A stretch of DNA of 64,000 nucleotides, from positions 3,720,001 through 3,784,000 of the forward strand of contig NZ_BCNV01000001.1 in assembly GCF_001570725.1 (NCBI RefSeq). The letters run 5' to 3'. The notes below the pieces were generated by a model. It saw only the letters and a program-made list of their open reading frames with translations. It had not been told where the DNA came from and did not search any database. Position 1 is the stretch's first letter. The number at the start of each line of letters is the position of its first letter. Shown piece after piece: positions 42,241 through 50,504 of this stretch. This DNA is from Paenibacillus amylolyticus. GTDB taxonomy: Bacteria; Bacillota; Bacilli; Paenibacillales; Paenibacillaceae. A program made the translations under genes and the position numbers.

Positions 42241-43383
42241 TTATTTGATTTTGATCCCCAGTTCATCATTCTTGGCTTCCTGCAAATCATCATAGACCTT
42301 ATCTGGTTTGCCACGAAGTTTTAATACCATGGACTTCGGATGGTCCAACAGATTGCTACTGAAAGAATACATCATTCCGTCTTCCGTTCCGCTCCCGCCT
42401 ACCATGGATAACTTGGTCTGTTTCCCGTTTTTAGTGGTAGTTACAATCTCAAGAGGCTGAACGACTTCACTGATCAACAACTTCGTTTTGTAATCGATCT
42501 CTTGCTCCGGCTCAAAAACAAATCTAACCCGAGTAACAAGCGGTGATAATTCCACTTCTGACAACATAACTTCATAACCCCCAACGGTAAAAGTACGATT
42601 AACGTTCAAGATTTCCGTTTTGGGGATAGAGAATTTGGGATCCAGCGCAAAAGAAAGATTCATTTTTTTGGAAAATTGATATTTCCGTTCCTTCTCTCCA
42701 TTTTCTGAATATTCCACCACATCTGGAACAACGGAAGAAAGCTGGAATTGAAGATTCACTTGCTCAGGCAACGGTTTGTTTCGATTTCGTTCAAGTGTAC
42801 TTCGACCATAAATAGTGTATTTATCATTCGAGAAATGCATACCTCCTATATTTCCATTATCAAGGACATAACCTGTTCTTGCATCCGTCATCTTGGTATT
42901 GACGATCGAATATATCTCCTGCGAAGCATCCGTACTGGCAGTGTACAATACGGTTATCCTATTCTCATCTGCCATAACCGCATTCACGGTAAACTGATAT
43001 ATGCCCGATGTAACCGTCCGATCCACAAGTTGCACATAACCATGATTGAGCGTTGAAGTAATCGTGGCACGTTCCATATCCGAAGTTATCAGACCACGGA
43101 AGGGCTCAAGTCCCCCCCAATGGGCTAAAGGCTCAGTATATGTTGCCGGTTGTTGCCCATAGTTTCCAAACGGGCCCATAAGAAACCAACCCGTAGCCAG
43201 AGCTGTGACCAGCACTGCCGTGATCCATTTGACACGAACGATCCTACCTGATCGTCTTGTTCTGGCCTTCGCGAGACCACGTTGAATTGCCACAGTCGTG
43301 TCTGCCGGATTCCAGTGCTGTTTCTCTCTTTTCACCTGATATGCATCTGCAAGAAGTGCTTTTTCCTCCGGGTTAGTGGTCAT
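42241..43383 (-). CDS. DUF4179-type anti-sigma factor
   Basis: A 380-residue single-pass membrane protein. The N-terminal cytoplasmic part (1-50) would hold the sigma factor. One transmembrane helix follows at about 53-71 (ITAVLVTALATGWFLMG), and then a large extracytoplasmic beta-rich domain with the DUF4179 start (DMERATITSTLNHGYVQLVD). It overlaps the upstream ECF sigma gene by 11 bp, the usual sigma/anti-sigma coupling. The stimulus is unknown; cell-envelope stress is the common theme for this group. Confidence 0.86.
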   Translation of the reverse strand: MTTNPEEKALLADAYQVKREKQHWNPADTTVAIQRGLAKARTRRSGRIVRVKWITAVLVTALATGWFLMGPFGNYGQQPATYTEPLAHWGGLEPFRGLITSDMERATITSTLNHGYVQLVDRTVTSGIYQFTVNAVMADENRITVLYTASTDASQEIYSIVNTKMTDARTGYVLDNGNIGGMHFSNDKYTIYGRSTLERNRNKPLPEQVNLQFQLSSVVPDVVEYSENGEKERKYQFSKKMNLSFALDPKFSIPKTEILNVNRTFTVGGYEVMLSEVELSPLVTRVRFVFEPEQEIDYKTKLLISEVVQPLEIVTTTKNGKQTKLSMVGGSGTEDGMMYSFSSNLLDHPKSMVLKLRGKPDKVYDDLQEAKNDELGIKIK

Positions 43384-43921
43384 GCCAATCCCTCCTGTTC
43401 TTCATCAACTTGCGCAACTGCTGGAGTCCCTTGTGCTGCCAAGTCTTGATCGTACCTTCCGGTTTGCCAAGGATCGAAGCAATATCCGTCAGTGTCATGT
43501 CGTTATAATATTTCAGCAATAATACATGGCGATATTTCGGTTTCACCTTTTGCAAAAGAGATTCCATAGCGATTCGATTATCATCAACGCTAATCATCCA
43601 AGATGCCGGAATGCTGTCCTCCAGATCTTCCTTCGCCAGAGGTGTCGCCCGCTTGCGGCGCCTCTGTTCATCGATGCAGATATAGATCAGAATCCGAATG
43701 ATCCACGACTTGAACGCCTTCTCATTGTTCAGCGTCCGACGCTTGATCCAAGCCCGGCACGTCATCTCCTGTACCGCTTCCAGCGCATCTTGCTGGTTAC
43801 GCAGGTAGCTATAGGCAATGGACATGAGCGTATCTTGATGTTCCATAATGGATTGCACAAATTCCGTCTCATCTTCGGTCTGTACATATATCCTCTGGTT
43901 CATCTCTGCTTTTGTTTCCAC
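43373..43921 (-). CDS. ECF-type RNA polymerase sigma factor
   Basis: A 182-residue sigma-70 family ECF factor. Region 2 is visible as LMSIAYSYLRNQQDALEAVQE and KAFKSWIIRI; region 4 as KYRHVLLLKYYNDMTLTDIA and GKPEGTIKTWQHKGLQQLRK. The start is GTG 43921 (GGAGGG, 7 bp away); the longer frame would start inside the promoter. It is probably autoregulated from the ECF-type promoter just upstream and bound by the DUF4179 protein encoded next. Confidence 0.92.
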   Translation of the reverse strand: METKAEMNQRIYVQTEDETEFVQSIMEHQDTLMSIAYSYLRNQQDALEAVQEMTCRAWIKRRTLNNEKAFKSWIIRILIYICIDEQRRRKRATPLAKEDLEDSIPASWMISVDDNRIAMESLLQKVKPKYRHVLLLKYYNDMTLTDIASILGKPEGTIKTWQHKGLQQLRKLMKNRRDWHDH

Positions 43922-43957
43922 CCCGCATCCCTCCTTCTCTCTCTTTCTGTGGTATAA

Positions 43958-43983
43958 GACGGGTGAGTGAAGCAAACGGTTTT
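43958..43983 (-). promoter_or_regulatory. ECF-type promoter of the sigma gene
   Basis: On the minus strand AAAACC (43978-43983), 16 bp, CGTC (43958-43961): an AAC-type -35 and CGTC -10 typical of autoregulated ECF sigma genes. Confidence 0.6.
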
Positions 43984-43997
43984 TAATATTTGTTCAT

Positions 43998-44032
43998 CAA
44001 AAAAAGCTCCGCCATCATCATGAGGGAGCTTG
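43998..44032 (-). terminator. Terminator after the immunity-type gene row
   Basis: AAGCTCC pairs with GGAGCTT around a 14-base loop, followed by T7 on the minus strand. Confidence 0.8.
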
Positions 44033-44100
44033 ATTACATAAGCTTCGGCCGCCGATATACTGAATTACGCACACGCATGAAGAATCCAAGATCAACTGAC

Positions 44101-44502
44101 TTACAGGTTGCCGGTGACTTCGATCCCGTCAGCCAATTGCAAATGGTTTCTCACCCAAGTGGTAAACTGATTCAAAAACATCCGTAATTCAGGCTCTGCA
44201 ACCACCTTTTGATCCAACTCTGATAAAATCCTCACCCACACTTCCTTCGTAATCGGATTCTCCCAGCAGGGATCAAGTACCTTCATCTCTTCTCCAGTTC
44301 GCGGGTCGGTTAAGGGAAATGCGCGATCTAATGCAGAACGAATGTAGTCAAAGTCTTCATTATATATGAACAGCATGTCTTCCATCTCTACTTCAACCGA
44401 TTCTTCTATGTATAAAGGGGATAACACAAAACCCACATTCCGCTGCGGACCTTGATACTGATATATCAGCGTAGGAATAGTCCTTTTTGATTTTTTAGCC
44501 AT
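44101..44502 (-). CDS. Uncharacterised protein, last of the immunity-type row
   Basis: A 133-residue soluble protein starting MAKKSKRTIPTLIYQYQ, with ATG 44502 chosen for AGGAGG at ideal distance. It is acidic overall, with mixed strands and helices (SVEVEMEDMLFIYNEDFDYI) and a C-terminal helix ending FTTWVRNHLQL. No family is recognised. It follows the 108-aa protein gene by 36 bp and is the last of a same-strand row of five genes. The row's size, acidity and SUKH member suggest immunity function, but there is no direct evidence. Confidence 0.7.
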   Translation of the reverse strand: MAKKSKRTIPTLIYQYQGPQRNVGFVLSPLYIEESVEVEMEDMLFIYNEDFDYIRSALDRAFPLTDPRTGEEMKVLDPCWENPITKEVWVRILSELDQKVVAEPELRMFLNQFTTWVRNHLQLADGIEVTGNL

Positions 44503-44538
44503 ATAGAATCCTCCTATTTCAGGCAAATCTCTTACTGA

Positions 44539-44865
44539 TCAGAGTTCAAACCAGATTAAACCACCTTCGACCTGCCTGGTTTCCTGCTCCATCTGCTGCA
44601 TCCAGCCCCGCGCCTCTTCACCCCAGATATGAAACAAACAGTAGATATACAACGCTCCGTCCGCAATCTCTTCCACGCCTGAAGCCTCTTCGATCCACAC
44701 TTCAAGGGCTCTAGGCCAGGAAGGATCCTCACGGTTCAATACAAAGCCGTTGGCATGGTGTTCTAAGCTGTACATGTTGGTAAACGTTAATACACTTGCC
44801 AAACGCTTCACGACTTCTGGTAAAATCGCAGGCTCCGTTGCTCTAATCCCATATTCCCAGCCCAT
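44539..44865 (-). CDS. Uncharacterised small protein in the immunity-type row
   Basis: A 108-residue acidic protein starting MGWEYGIRATEPAILPEV; ATG 44865 lies 8 bp after GGAGG, and GTG at 44871 is less likely. The sequence is helix-rich with several Trp residues. It begins 14 bp after the SUKH gene stop, and the ribosome site overlaps that gene's last codons, showing tight operon packing. No recognised family. Confidence 0.7.
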   Translation of the reverse strand: MGWEYGIRATEPAILPEVVKRLASVLTFTNMYSLEHHANGFVLNREDPSWPRALEVWIEEASGVEEIADGALYIYCLFHIWGEEARGWMQQMEQETRQVEGGLIWFEL

Positions 44866-44879
44866 ATGCACAACCTCCT

Positions 44880-45527
44880 TCAGACTTCGTTCGCTCCAGA
44901 TTGTTGCTTCTGTTCATGCATTTGATGGATTGAACGATCCAACCACAACTCATACCAGTCCAGAAAATGTAGTCGATTCGTATTGCCCCAATACTGATCA
45001 GGATAAATTCCATTGCGGTTGGCTCGGTCATCAACCCATATTTCTCCGTAGGAGGCTCCCTTAACGATCAGATTCAGGGAAATAGCACAACCAAAATCAC
45101 TAATACGCAGCATGCCTGCTGACCATTTTGGATCAAGATATTCATGTTCCAGCACATCCCATTCCTCTTCTTTCTTGCTGTCATCAAACCAATCATAGTT
45201 CCAGTTCCATGCTTCCGCGAATTGAAAAGGGTCTGAGATCGCATTCAGCTCATCATCATAACCAAGTACAGCGTATACACCGTCATTCGGGTTTTCCAGA
45301 CCATAATAAGGTCCTACACCACCCGTTCCCATATGAAGAAGCCATACCTTATATTCCTCCGGCAACTTAATTCGCCAGTTCTGTTCAAATTGCGTGATAT
45401 CCTCCTGCGTCCACACAGGCTCCATTTCATATTCATGGTTTTCTGCACCGAACAGGTCCAGATTCGGGTCCATACTTCGGAGAGTGATCAACTTTTCACG
45501 CATCCGTTCCAGTTGTACATTGTACAT
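44880..45527 (-). CDS. SMI1/KNR4 (SUKH) family protein
   Basis: A 215-residue SUKH protein. The signature is clear: VWTQEDITQFEQNWRIKLPEEYKVWLL, GTGGVGPYYGLENPND, then ISDFGCAISLNLIVKG and GEIWVDDR, with a C-terminal FLDWYELWLDRSI helix. In other bacteria such proteins neutralise secreted nuclease or deaminase toxins, and they are also seen as stand-alone stress proteins. There is no toxin gene in the window. The start is ATG after AAGGAGG. It is central in the same-strand row 46726-44101. Confidence 0.9.
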   Translation of the reverse strand: MYNVQLERMREKLITLRSMDPNLDLFGAENHEYEMEPVWTQEDITQFEQNWRIKLPEEYKVWLLHMGTGGVGPYYGLENPNDGVYAVLGYDDELNAISDPFQFAEAWNWNYDWFDDSKKEEEWDVLEHEYLDPKWSAGMLRISDFGCAISLNLIVKGASYGEIWVDDRANRNGIYPDQYWGNTNRLHFLDWYELWLDRSIHQMHEQKQQSGANEV

Positions 45528-45554
45528 GGCCTTCTTTCCTCCTTTGCTACTCCA

Positions 45555-46235
45555 TTACGTTTGTTCCACGGCGTAACCGCGTTGCTGCAACTCATCCAGA
45601 GCGGCTGCCACATCTCGCTCAGGGCACAACTGCTTAATCAGACTGGCAGTCACCGGTTTTTCTTCATATACTTCAGCTACGGCTTCCAACGGCAGGTCCT
45701 GCAAGTCATAGTACCCTTCTGCCCAATCAACGTAATCTTCCGAGTTCTTCTCTATATATCCAAGTAAAAATTCTGCACCACCTCTGGCGTCCGCTTCGTC
45801 TTCCTCGGTCATCGCCAGCTGAATCCAGTTACCAACCTTCCACTGCAAGTCGTCCCCTTCCTGCCATAGGCAAAAGGTCACATCCTCCAGATCTAATGTT
45901 TCCTCCTGATCTCGCAAAACAGCCATTAATGCTTCTGGCACTTCATCGTACATGCCTGGGTATATCTCACCATCCTCACGAGCATGCGGGCTCAAAGGTG
46001 ACTCATGATCGAATCCTTTGATCAACGTGCCCGAATCCGTAAACAATACATGCAGATGATCACCTGCACCGTTATTAATACTTCCCCACGCTACACCTGG
46101 CTGAAGCTCAGCTTCATAATGATGAACACGTAACCATTCTTCCTCCGAAAAGATGATATCCAGTACGGCAAGTATTCTCATCCGTTTACGCAGGGTAACT
46201 GCATTCATCATGGTTGTGTCGTTCCAATCCTGCAT
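45555..46235 (-). CDS. Uncharacterised acidic protein in the immunity-type row
   Basis: A 226-residue, strongly acidic protein. ATG 46235 is chosen because AGGAGG lies directly upstream; the longer frame lacks one. The first about 140 residues are beta-rich (QPGVAWGSINNGAGDHLHVLF), the rest helical, with Asp/Glu-rich stretches. No family is recognised with confidence. It is 29 bp after the upstream gene and 27 bp before the SUKH gene start. Confidence 0.72.
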   Translation of the reverse strand: MQDWNDTTMMNAVTLRKRMRILAVLDIIFSEEEWLRVHHYEAELQPGVAWGSINNGAGDHLHVLFTDSGTLIKGFDHESPLSPHAREDGEIYPGMYDEVPEALMAVLRDQEETLDLEDVTFCLWQEGDDLQWKVGNWIQLAMTEEDEADARGGAEFLLGYIEKNSEDYVDWAEGYYDLQDLPLEAVAEVYEEKPVTASLIKQLCPERDVAAALDELQQRGYAVEQT

Positions 46236-46264
46236 ATCAAATTCCTCCTGTTCACATATGTACA

Positions 46265-46726
46265 CTACATCCGGATTAATTCATCCAGCGTGTTATTTCC
46301 CTGAATACTTGGTGTCATGACAATCGCTATCCGGCTGGCTTCTCTGGATATGATACACGCATAGTTTCCGGGCTTTAACTGAAACAGGACCCCTTCACAC
46401 GATTCATCCGGCTCCAAATCACCGCCACTGACATCATCTGCTGCTCCTAGATAGACATTGCCCGACGGAACTTGCAAATGATACACTTTTCCACGTTCTG
46501 CTACACGTTCTGGATCTACCTCTACATCCTCCAGGCTCCATTCCACCTCATACACTCCATCCGCACCCAGATTCAGGAATAGACAATGGCCTGCATTCAC
46601 TTCAGCCAGCTCGTCCGCCGGAATGGACCACCAGTCCGAAGTATCCTGGGCACGATGCTTTAACGCAGCCAGATCATACAGGCACATTGTTGCCGTATCT
46701 GTAACCATTTGAAATTTCCCTCGCAT
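46265..46726 (-). CDS. Uncharacterised (possibly DUF6386-type) protein, first of the row
   Basis: A 153-residue acidic beta-rich protein: MVTDTATMCLYDLAALKHRA, later SCEGVLFQLKPGNYACIISR. It resembles the DUF6386 proteins of Paenibacillus from memory, a group of unknown role; the match is uncertain. ATG 46726 is preferred to TTG 46732 by spacing from AAGGGA. It is the first of five same-strand genes. Confidence 0.65.
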   Translation of the reverse strand: MRGKFQMVTDTATMCLYDLAALKHRAQDTSDWWSIPADELAEVNAGHCLFLNLGADGVYEVEWSLEDVEVDPERVAERGKVYHLQVPSGNVYLGAADDVSGGDLEPDESCEGVLFQLKPGNYACIISREASRIAIVMTPSIQGNNTLDELIRM

Positions 46727-46913
46727 ATCCAACCGTCCCTTCTGTCTGATTCAGGTCTGAGATCAGAAATATATTCCATCATTATATCAAGCCTGGTACA
46801 CGTGTAAAAGGAACCCCTGAACCATCTCTGCTTTCACAACTCTTCATTTATCGCTCCAAACGGTCGATATAAGCATAACTGACTTTTTTGAACCTGATGG
46901 AGGAAGCCAAGCC

Positions 46914-47291
46914 ATGTCAATTAACAATAGAAAAGAACCCTTTCGCTACACATTGAAGGAACCGATCAGCTTTGAGATCTATATTCTCAGTATCAACGGA
47001 GTCAATGCACCACCCAAGCCCATTCAGGCCGAGCTGTGTGATATCAGTCGATCCGGCTGTCAGCTGTCATTTCCGCTGTCCCTTCCTGTAGAGAACAACG
47101 ATATTCGAATTGGAATGAATATGTTGCTCTTTGAAGACCCTCTATATATGGAAGGTACTCTCCGCTGGGGTCAAGAAAAAAACACCTCATGGCACTATGG
47201 TGTTCAACTCGAAATGCAGGATGGGAACCAGGATCGTCTCTCCCGAGAGATGCGAATGCTTGCAGGGCAAGGAAAAATTATAGTGAAATAG
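46914..47291 (+). CDS. PilZ domain protein
   Basis: A 125-residue protein with one PilZ domain, which binds the second messenger c-di-GMP. The second motif DISRSG (D/NxSxxG) is intact at about residue 43. The first motif reads RKEPFR near the N-terminus, that is KxxxR or R-x4-R instead of RxxxR, so binding may be altered. The hydrophobic core strand WHYGVQL matches the family. The ribosome site is AGGAAG. It is alone on the plus strand between two minus-strand blocks. Confidence 0.83.
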   Translation: MSINNRKEPFRYTLKEPISFEIYILSINGVNAPPKPIQAELCDISRSGCQLSFPLSLPVENNDIRIGMNMLLFEDPLYMEGTLRWGQEKNTSWHYGVQLEMQDGNQDRLSREMRMLAGQGKIIVK

Positions 47292-47321
47292 TGAAATAGC
47301 CATATAGCCTGATAAAAAAAC

Positions 47322-47351
47322 AAAAAAACAGCCCAAGCGAATTGGACTGTT
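47322..47351 (-). terminator. Terminator after NCS2 permease
   Basis: ACAGTCC pairs with GGGCTGT and is followed by T7 on the minus strand. Confidence 0.82.
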
Positions 47352-47367
47352 GCATTATTTGGACTCT

Positions 47368-48711
47368 TCATGCCGCTTTACTGACTGTCGCTGGTTGCTC
47401 CATTTTGGACCAGTTCACTGTTTTTTCAAGTAGTAATGATACCAACACTCCCATCACGAGACCATTGCTTATAATGGGAATGAGATACATGGGCAACGTT
47501 TGAAAGGCTTCTGCAGGAATGTTCATTACAGCAACGCCAGTAAGTACCGGCAACGCTACACGATAGATCGTTTTCGAATTAAACGTCGTACCTTCAAGCG
47601 TTCTTAATGCCGTGCCGAACATCTGCAGATAGGCCACGAACAGAACAGCACTGCCGACGCTTGGTGGTATTTGTGCAAAAAAGGCCGTAACCGAAGGTGT
47701 AAGACCCATCATACATAACAAGCCCGCTCCAATAATAAAGGCAGCCCGGCGCAGAATGCGAGTACTCTCTAGGAACCCGATTGAAGATGCAAATAAACCA
47801 AAGGGCAGCACACCCACACAGGATGACAACATCGTGAACAGACCCGTTAGTGCATAGGAGCGTTGATATTGACGGCTTGTTGTCTCTGCCCGATACAGCT
47901 TCTCGACTGTGCTTAAGGTGGTGATTGAATTCGTCATATTCACCAGCCCTACGAAGAAAGCAGTAATGACAATGCCCGGTTCCCATCTGGGTGCTCCCCA
48001 TGGAAACAGCGTGAGGCCTGTTGTTGTCTGATTGGGCTGTCCACTATGCTGTCCAGGGAACAATAGACTATACGCGATCCAGCCTGCCACAATCCCAATC
48101 AAGATCGCATAGTTCCCCAGTTTTCCCCTGCCCTTCAATTGAATCCATGCCACCAGAAATGCAATGACGACGGACAATGCCGCAACAGGCAGATCGAAAC
48201 GGCCAAACTCTGTATATCCAATCATGCCTTTGAAAAAGTTCATGGTCAGTTGAATCGTCATCAGAAATAGCATGGCACTCTTCACCATAGGTGTGAACAG
48301 CTTTTGCAGCACTTGCGCTGCCCCCAGCCAGCCCAGAATCATCATCGTTAGTCCCGCTAACAAAAAACCTGCAGCCAGCCCACCACCAATACGCTCCAGA
48401 CTCATACCCGCTGATGAAGCAGATACCGTCAAGCTTAACGTCAGACCCCACCACAATCCTGATGGACCATCCATGACCGCATATCGATGACCGAATACAG
48501 CTTGAAGAATACACACCGCTCCGGTAAGTATAAATGCGTGCTGCATGGAGGCAGCGATCGCATCCGGGGACAGCTGAAAATTATGTCCAATCGATAACGG
48601 AACAACAACGGTATTGGTAAACAGGAAGAAAAACCACTGTATGCCCGCCAAAATCAGTGAAGATACGTCCTTCATATTCTTTTGTGAAAACTGCTCTAGA
48701 TGTCTGTTCAT
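47368..48711 (-). CDS. NCS2 family nucleobase permease (uracil/xanthine type)
   Basis: A 447-residue transporter with about 12-14 hydrophobic segments, beginning ILAGIQWFFFLFTNTVVVPL, the usual NCS2 opening. VMDGPSGLWWGLTL and a later NMTNSITTLSTVEK region (in place of the strict NxGxTxxS signature) follow. The substrate, uracil, xanthine or uric acid, cannot be told. It starts 50 bp after an ankyrin protein gene on the same strand and may be co-transcribed. No purine riboswitch was seen upstream. Confidence 0.86.
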   Translation of the reverse strand: MNRHLEQFSQKNMKDVSSLILAGIQWFFFLFTNTVVVPLSIGHNFQLSPDAIAASMQHAFILTGAVCILQAVFGHRYAVMDGPSGLWWGLTLSLTVSASSAGMSLERIGGGLAAGFLLAGLTMMILGWLGAAQVLQKLFTPMVKSAMLFLMTIQLTMNFFKGMIGYTEFGRFDLPVAALSVVIAFLVAWIQLKGRGKLGNYAILIGIVAGWIAYSLLFPGQHSGQPNQTTTGLTLFPWGAPRWEPGIVITAFFVGLVNMTNSITTLSTVEKLYRAETTSRQYQRSYALTGLFTMLSSCVGVLPFGLFASSIGFLESTRILRRAAFIIGAGLLCMMGLTPSVTAFFAQIPPSVGSAVLFVAYLQMFGTALRTLEGTTFNSKTIYRVALPVLTGVAVMNIPAEAFQTLPMYLIPIISNGLVMGVLVSLLLEKTVNWSKMEQPATVSKAA

Positions 48712-48761
48712 TCGTTAGGAATATCCTTTCACTGTTCTGTATCATAAATGTATAAGTCGCT

Positions 48762-49346
48762 TCAGACTTGTGTTAATAGTCGTTCCATTTCGGTGTATTG
48801 ATGCTTGCGCGCATGTGCAAGTGGTGTAATCCCGTCCCGATCCGCGATCTTTGGATCTGCACCATATCGCAAAAGCAAAGTGACAATTTCCTGATGACGT
48901 ACTCCACCATCTCCCAAAATGACCGCTTCCAGCAAGGCTGTCCACCCCAGGTTGTTGATATGGTTCACATCCACATCGCTGCGTGTCAACAGCAGCTCCA
49001 CAATGTTCACATGGCCACGATCCGCTGCAGGAATAAGGGCTGTACCGCCGAAACGATTGGTTAAGCTTGTATCTGCACCTGCTGTAATCGCTAATTCCAC
49101 CATGTCATACATACCCTCGGCACTCGCGTATAACAGCGTGTTATCCAATCGTGCATCCTGTAGGTTAATGTCCGCACCGGCGTCAACCAGCATCCTTGCC
49201 GTATCTATCTTGTTACCGTGTACCGCAGCCATCAGAGCTGTTCTCCCCAATGCATCCTGTTCATTCAACCGGCTACCCTGTGCGATAAATCGAATGACCT
49301 CATCGGTATGCCCTGCGTAAGCAGCATCATGTATTGTTCTAACCAA
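48762..49346 (-). CDS. Ankyrin repeat protein
   Basis: A 194-residue protein made almost entirely of five ankyrin repeats (IHDAAYAGHTDEVIRFIAQG; GRTALMAAVHGNKIDTARML; GTALIPAADRGHVNIVELLL; GWTALLEAVILGDGG; GITPLAHARKHQYTEMERLL). The start is TTG with GGAGG 9 bp upstream. It has no signal peptide. Ankyrin repeats bind protein partners; the partner is unknown. It lies just before the NCS2 permease gene and divergent from a LysR regulator. Confidence 0.9.
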   Translation of the reverse strand: MVRTIHDAAYAGHTDEVIRFIAQGSRLNEQDALGRTALMAAVHGNKIDTARMLVDAGADINLQDARLDNTLLYASAEGMYDMVELAITAGADTSLTNRFGGTALIPAADRGHVNIVELLLTRSDVDVNHINNLGWTALLEAVILGDGGVRHQEIVTLLLRYGADPKIADRDGITPLAHARKHQYTEMERLLTQV

Positions 49347-49529
49347 GTTGCTTCATCCTCCAATTCAAGGTCTTTCTCATGCAGTAACATTCATATAGAA
49401 ACCAAGCCCTGTTAGTCAGGTATGCAAATCTAATGTATAGTAACATAAGATCGTAGTATATTAAAAATACATGTTTTGTTGGCTTTCTATACGAATTACA
49501 TATACATTGCAGGCAAAGGAGACAACCAC

Positions 49530-50435
49530 TTGGATATCAAACAATGTCGCTATTTCATTGCCATTGCCGAGGAGAAACAGATTACAGCAGCAGCCCGAAG
49601 ACTGCATATGGCTCAGCCACCTTTAAGTCAGCAGCTTAAGTTAATGGAGGAAGAGCTTGGTGTGATTCTATTTGAACGCAAAGGGCGCATGATGGAGCTA
49701 ACGCAGGCGGGTCGCAGCTTTTATGATTATGCGGTTACCTTGACCAAATATATGGAGGAAGCTGTAATGGAGATGCAAAGTTTCCGTCACGGCATACGGG
49801 GCAAACTCGCCATCGGCATCAATACCATATCGGATCGCCTGATCCCGCAAGCACTGCAGCAGTTCCGCACCACCCACCCACAGGTTACCTATAAAATTCA
49901 GCAAAATGAATCTGCGCAATTATGCCGATTACTGGAAGATGGCAAAGTTGAACTTGCCTGTGTACGCATGCCTGTCCAGACCGAACGCTATGAGGTGCTG
50001 CACCTGCCACAGGAGCCCCTTTTCTATATTTCTTCAACACCGCTGGATAGCCCGACAGAGATGGGCGTAGGAGCAGAGATGGGAACTTATTTTGAGCAGC
50101 TTACAGGTATCCCTCTCCTGCTTCCAAGTACAGAAGGACTCGGTATGTTCGAGCTGATTTTGGACAAGTTCCGGGAACACCAGGTTACCCCCTCCATCAT
50201 GGGCGAATGCTCGGACATTAATATGTTGCTGGAGCTGGTCCGACTCGGCTTCGCCAGTTCCATCGTACCACATACGGTACTGCAGCTATACCAAGAGCAT
50301 CCTTTCCACGTATATCGCATTCAGGATCAGCATTCCACGGTTGGCTCGGCGCTGGTCTGGCTGCAGAACCGCTATCTCTCCAAGCCTGCACAACACTTTG
50401 TACAATTGGTACAGGGGATGCTTCCCGTGGTCTAA
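49530..50435 (+). CDS. LysR family transcriptional regulator
   Basis: A 301-residue LysR protein starting at TTG 49530 (AAAGGAG 8 bp away): DIKQCRYFIAIAEEKQITAA, then LSQQLKLMEEELGVILFERK, and the effector-binding domain (GKLAIGINTISDRLIPQA). It resembles the CatR/CcpC-like group in general pattern. It is divergent from the ankyrin/NCS2 genes, which could be its targets; the ligand is unknown. A terminator shared with bglP follows. Confidence 0.9.
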   Translation: MDIKQCRYFIAIAEEKQITAAARRLHMAQPPLSQQLKLMEEELGVILFERKGRMMELTQAGRSFYDYAVTLTKYMEEAVMEMQSFRHGIRGKLAIGINTISDRLIPQALQQFRTTHPQVTYKIQQNESAQLCRLLEDGKVELACVRMPVQTERYEVLHLPQEPLFYISSTPLDSPTEMGVGAEMGTYFEQLTGIPLLLPSTEGLGMFELILDKFREHQVTPSIMGECSDINMLLELVRLGFASSIVPHTVLQLYQEHPFHVYRIQDQHSTVGSALVWLQNRYLSKPAQHFVQLVQGMLPVV

Positions 50436-50451
50436 AAAGCTATAAACAAAA

Positions 50452-50494
50452 AAAGCAGCTTTACCGGATCACATTCCGGTGAAGCTGCTTTTTT
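50452..50494. terminator. Bidirectional terminator
   Basis: AAGCAGCTT TACCGGA...TCCGGTGAAGCTGCTT stem with T/A runs on both sides. It serves the LysR gene and bglP. Confidence 0.88.
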
Positions 50495-50504
50495 ATACTT
50501 ATGG

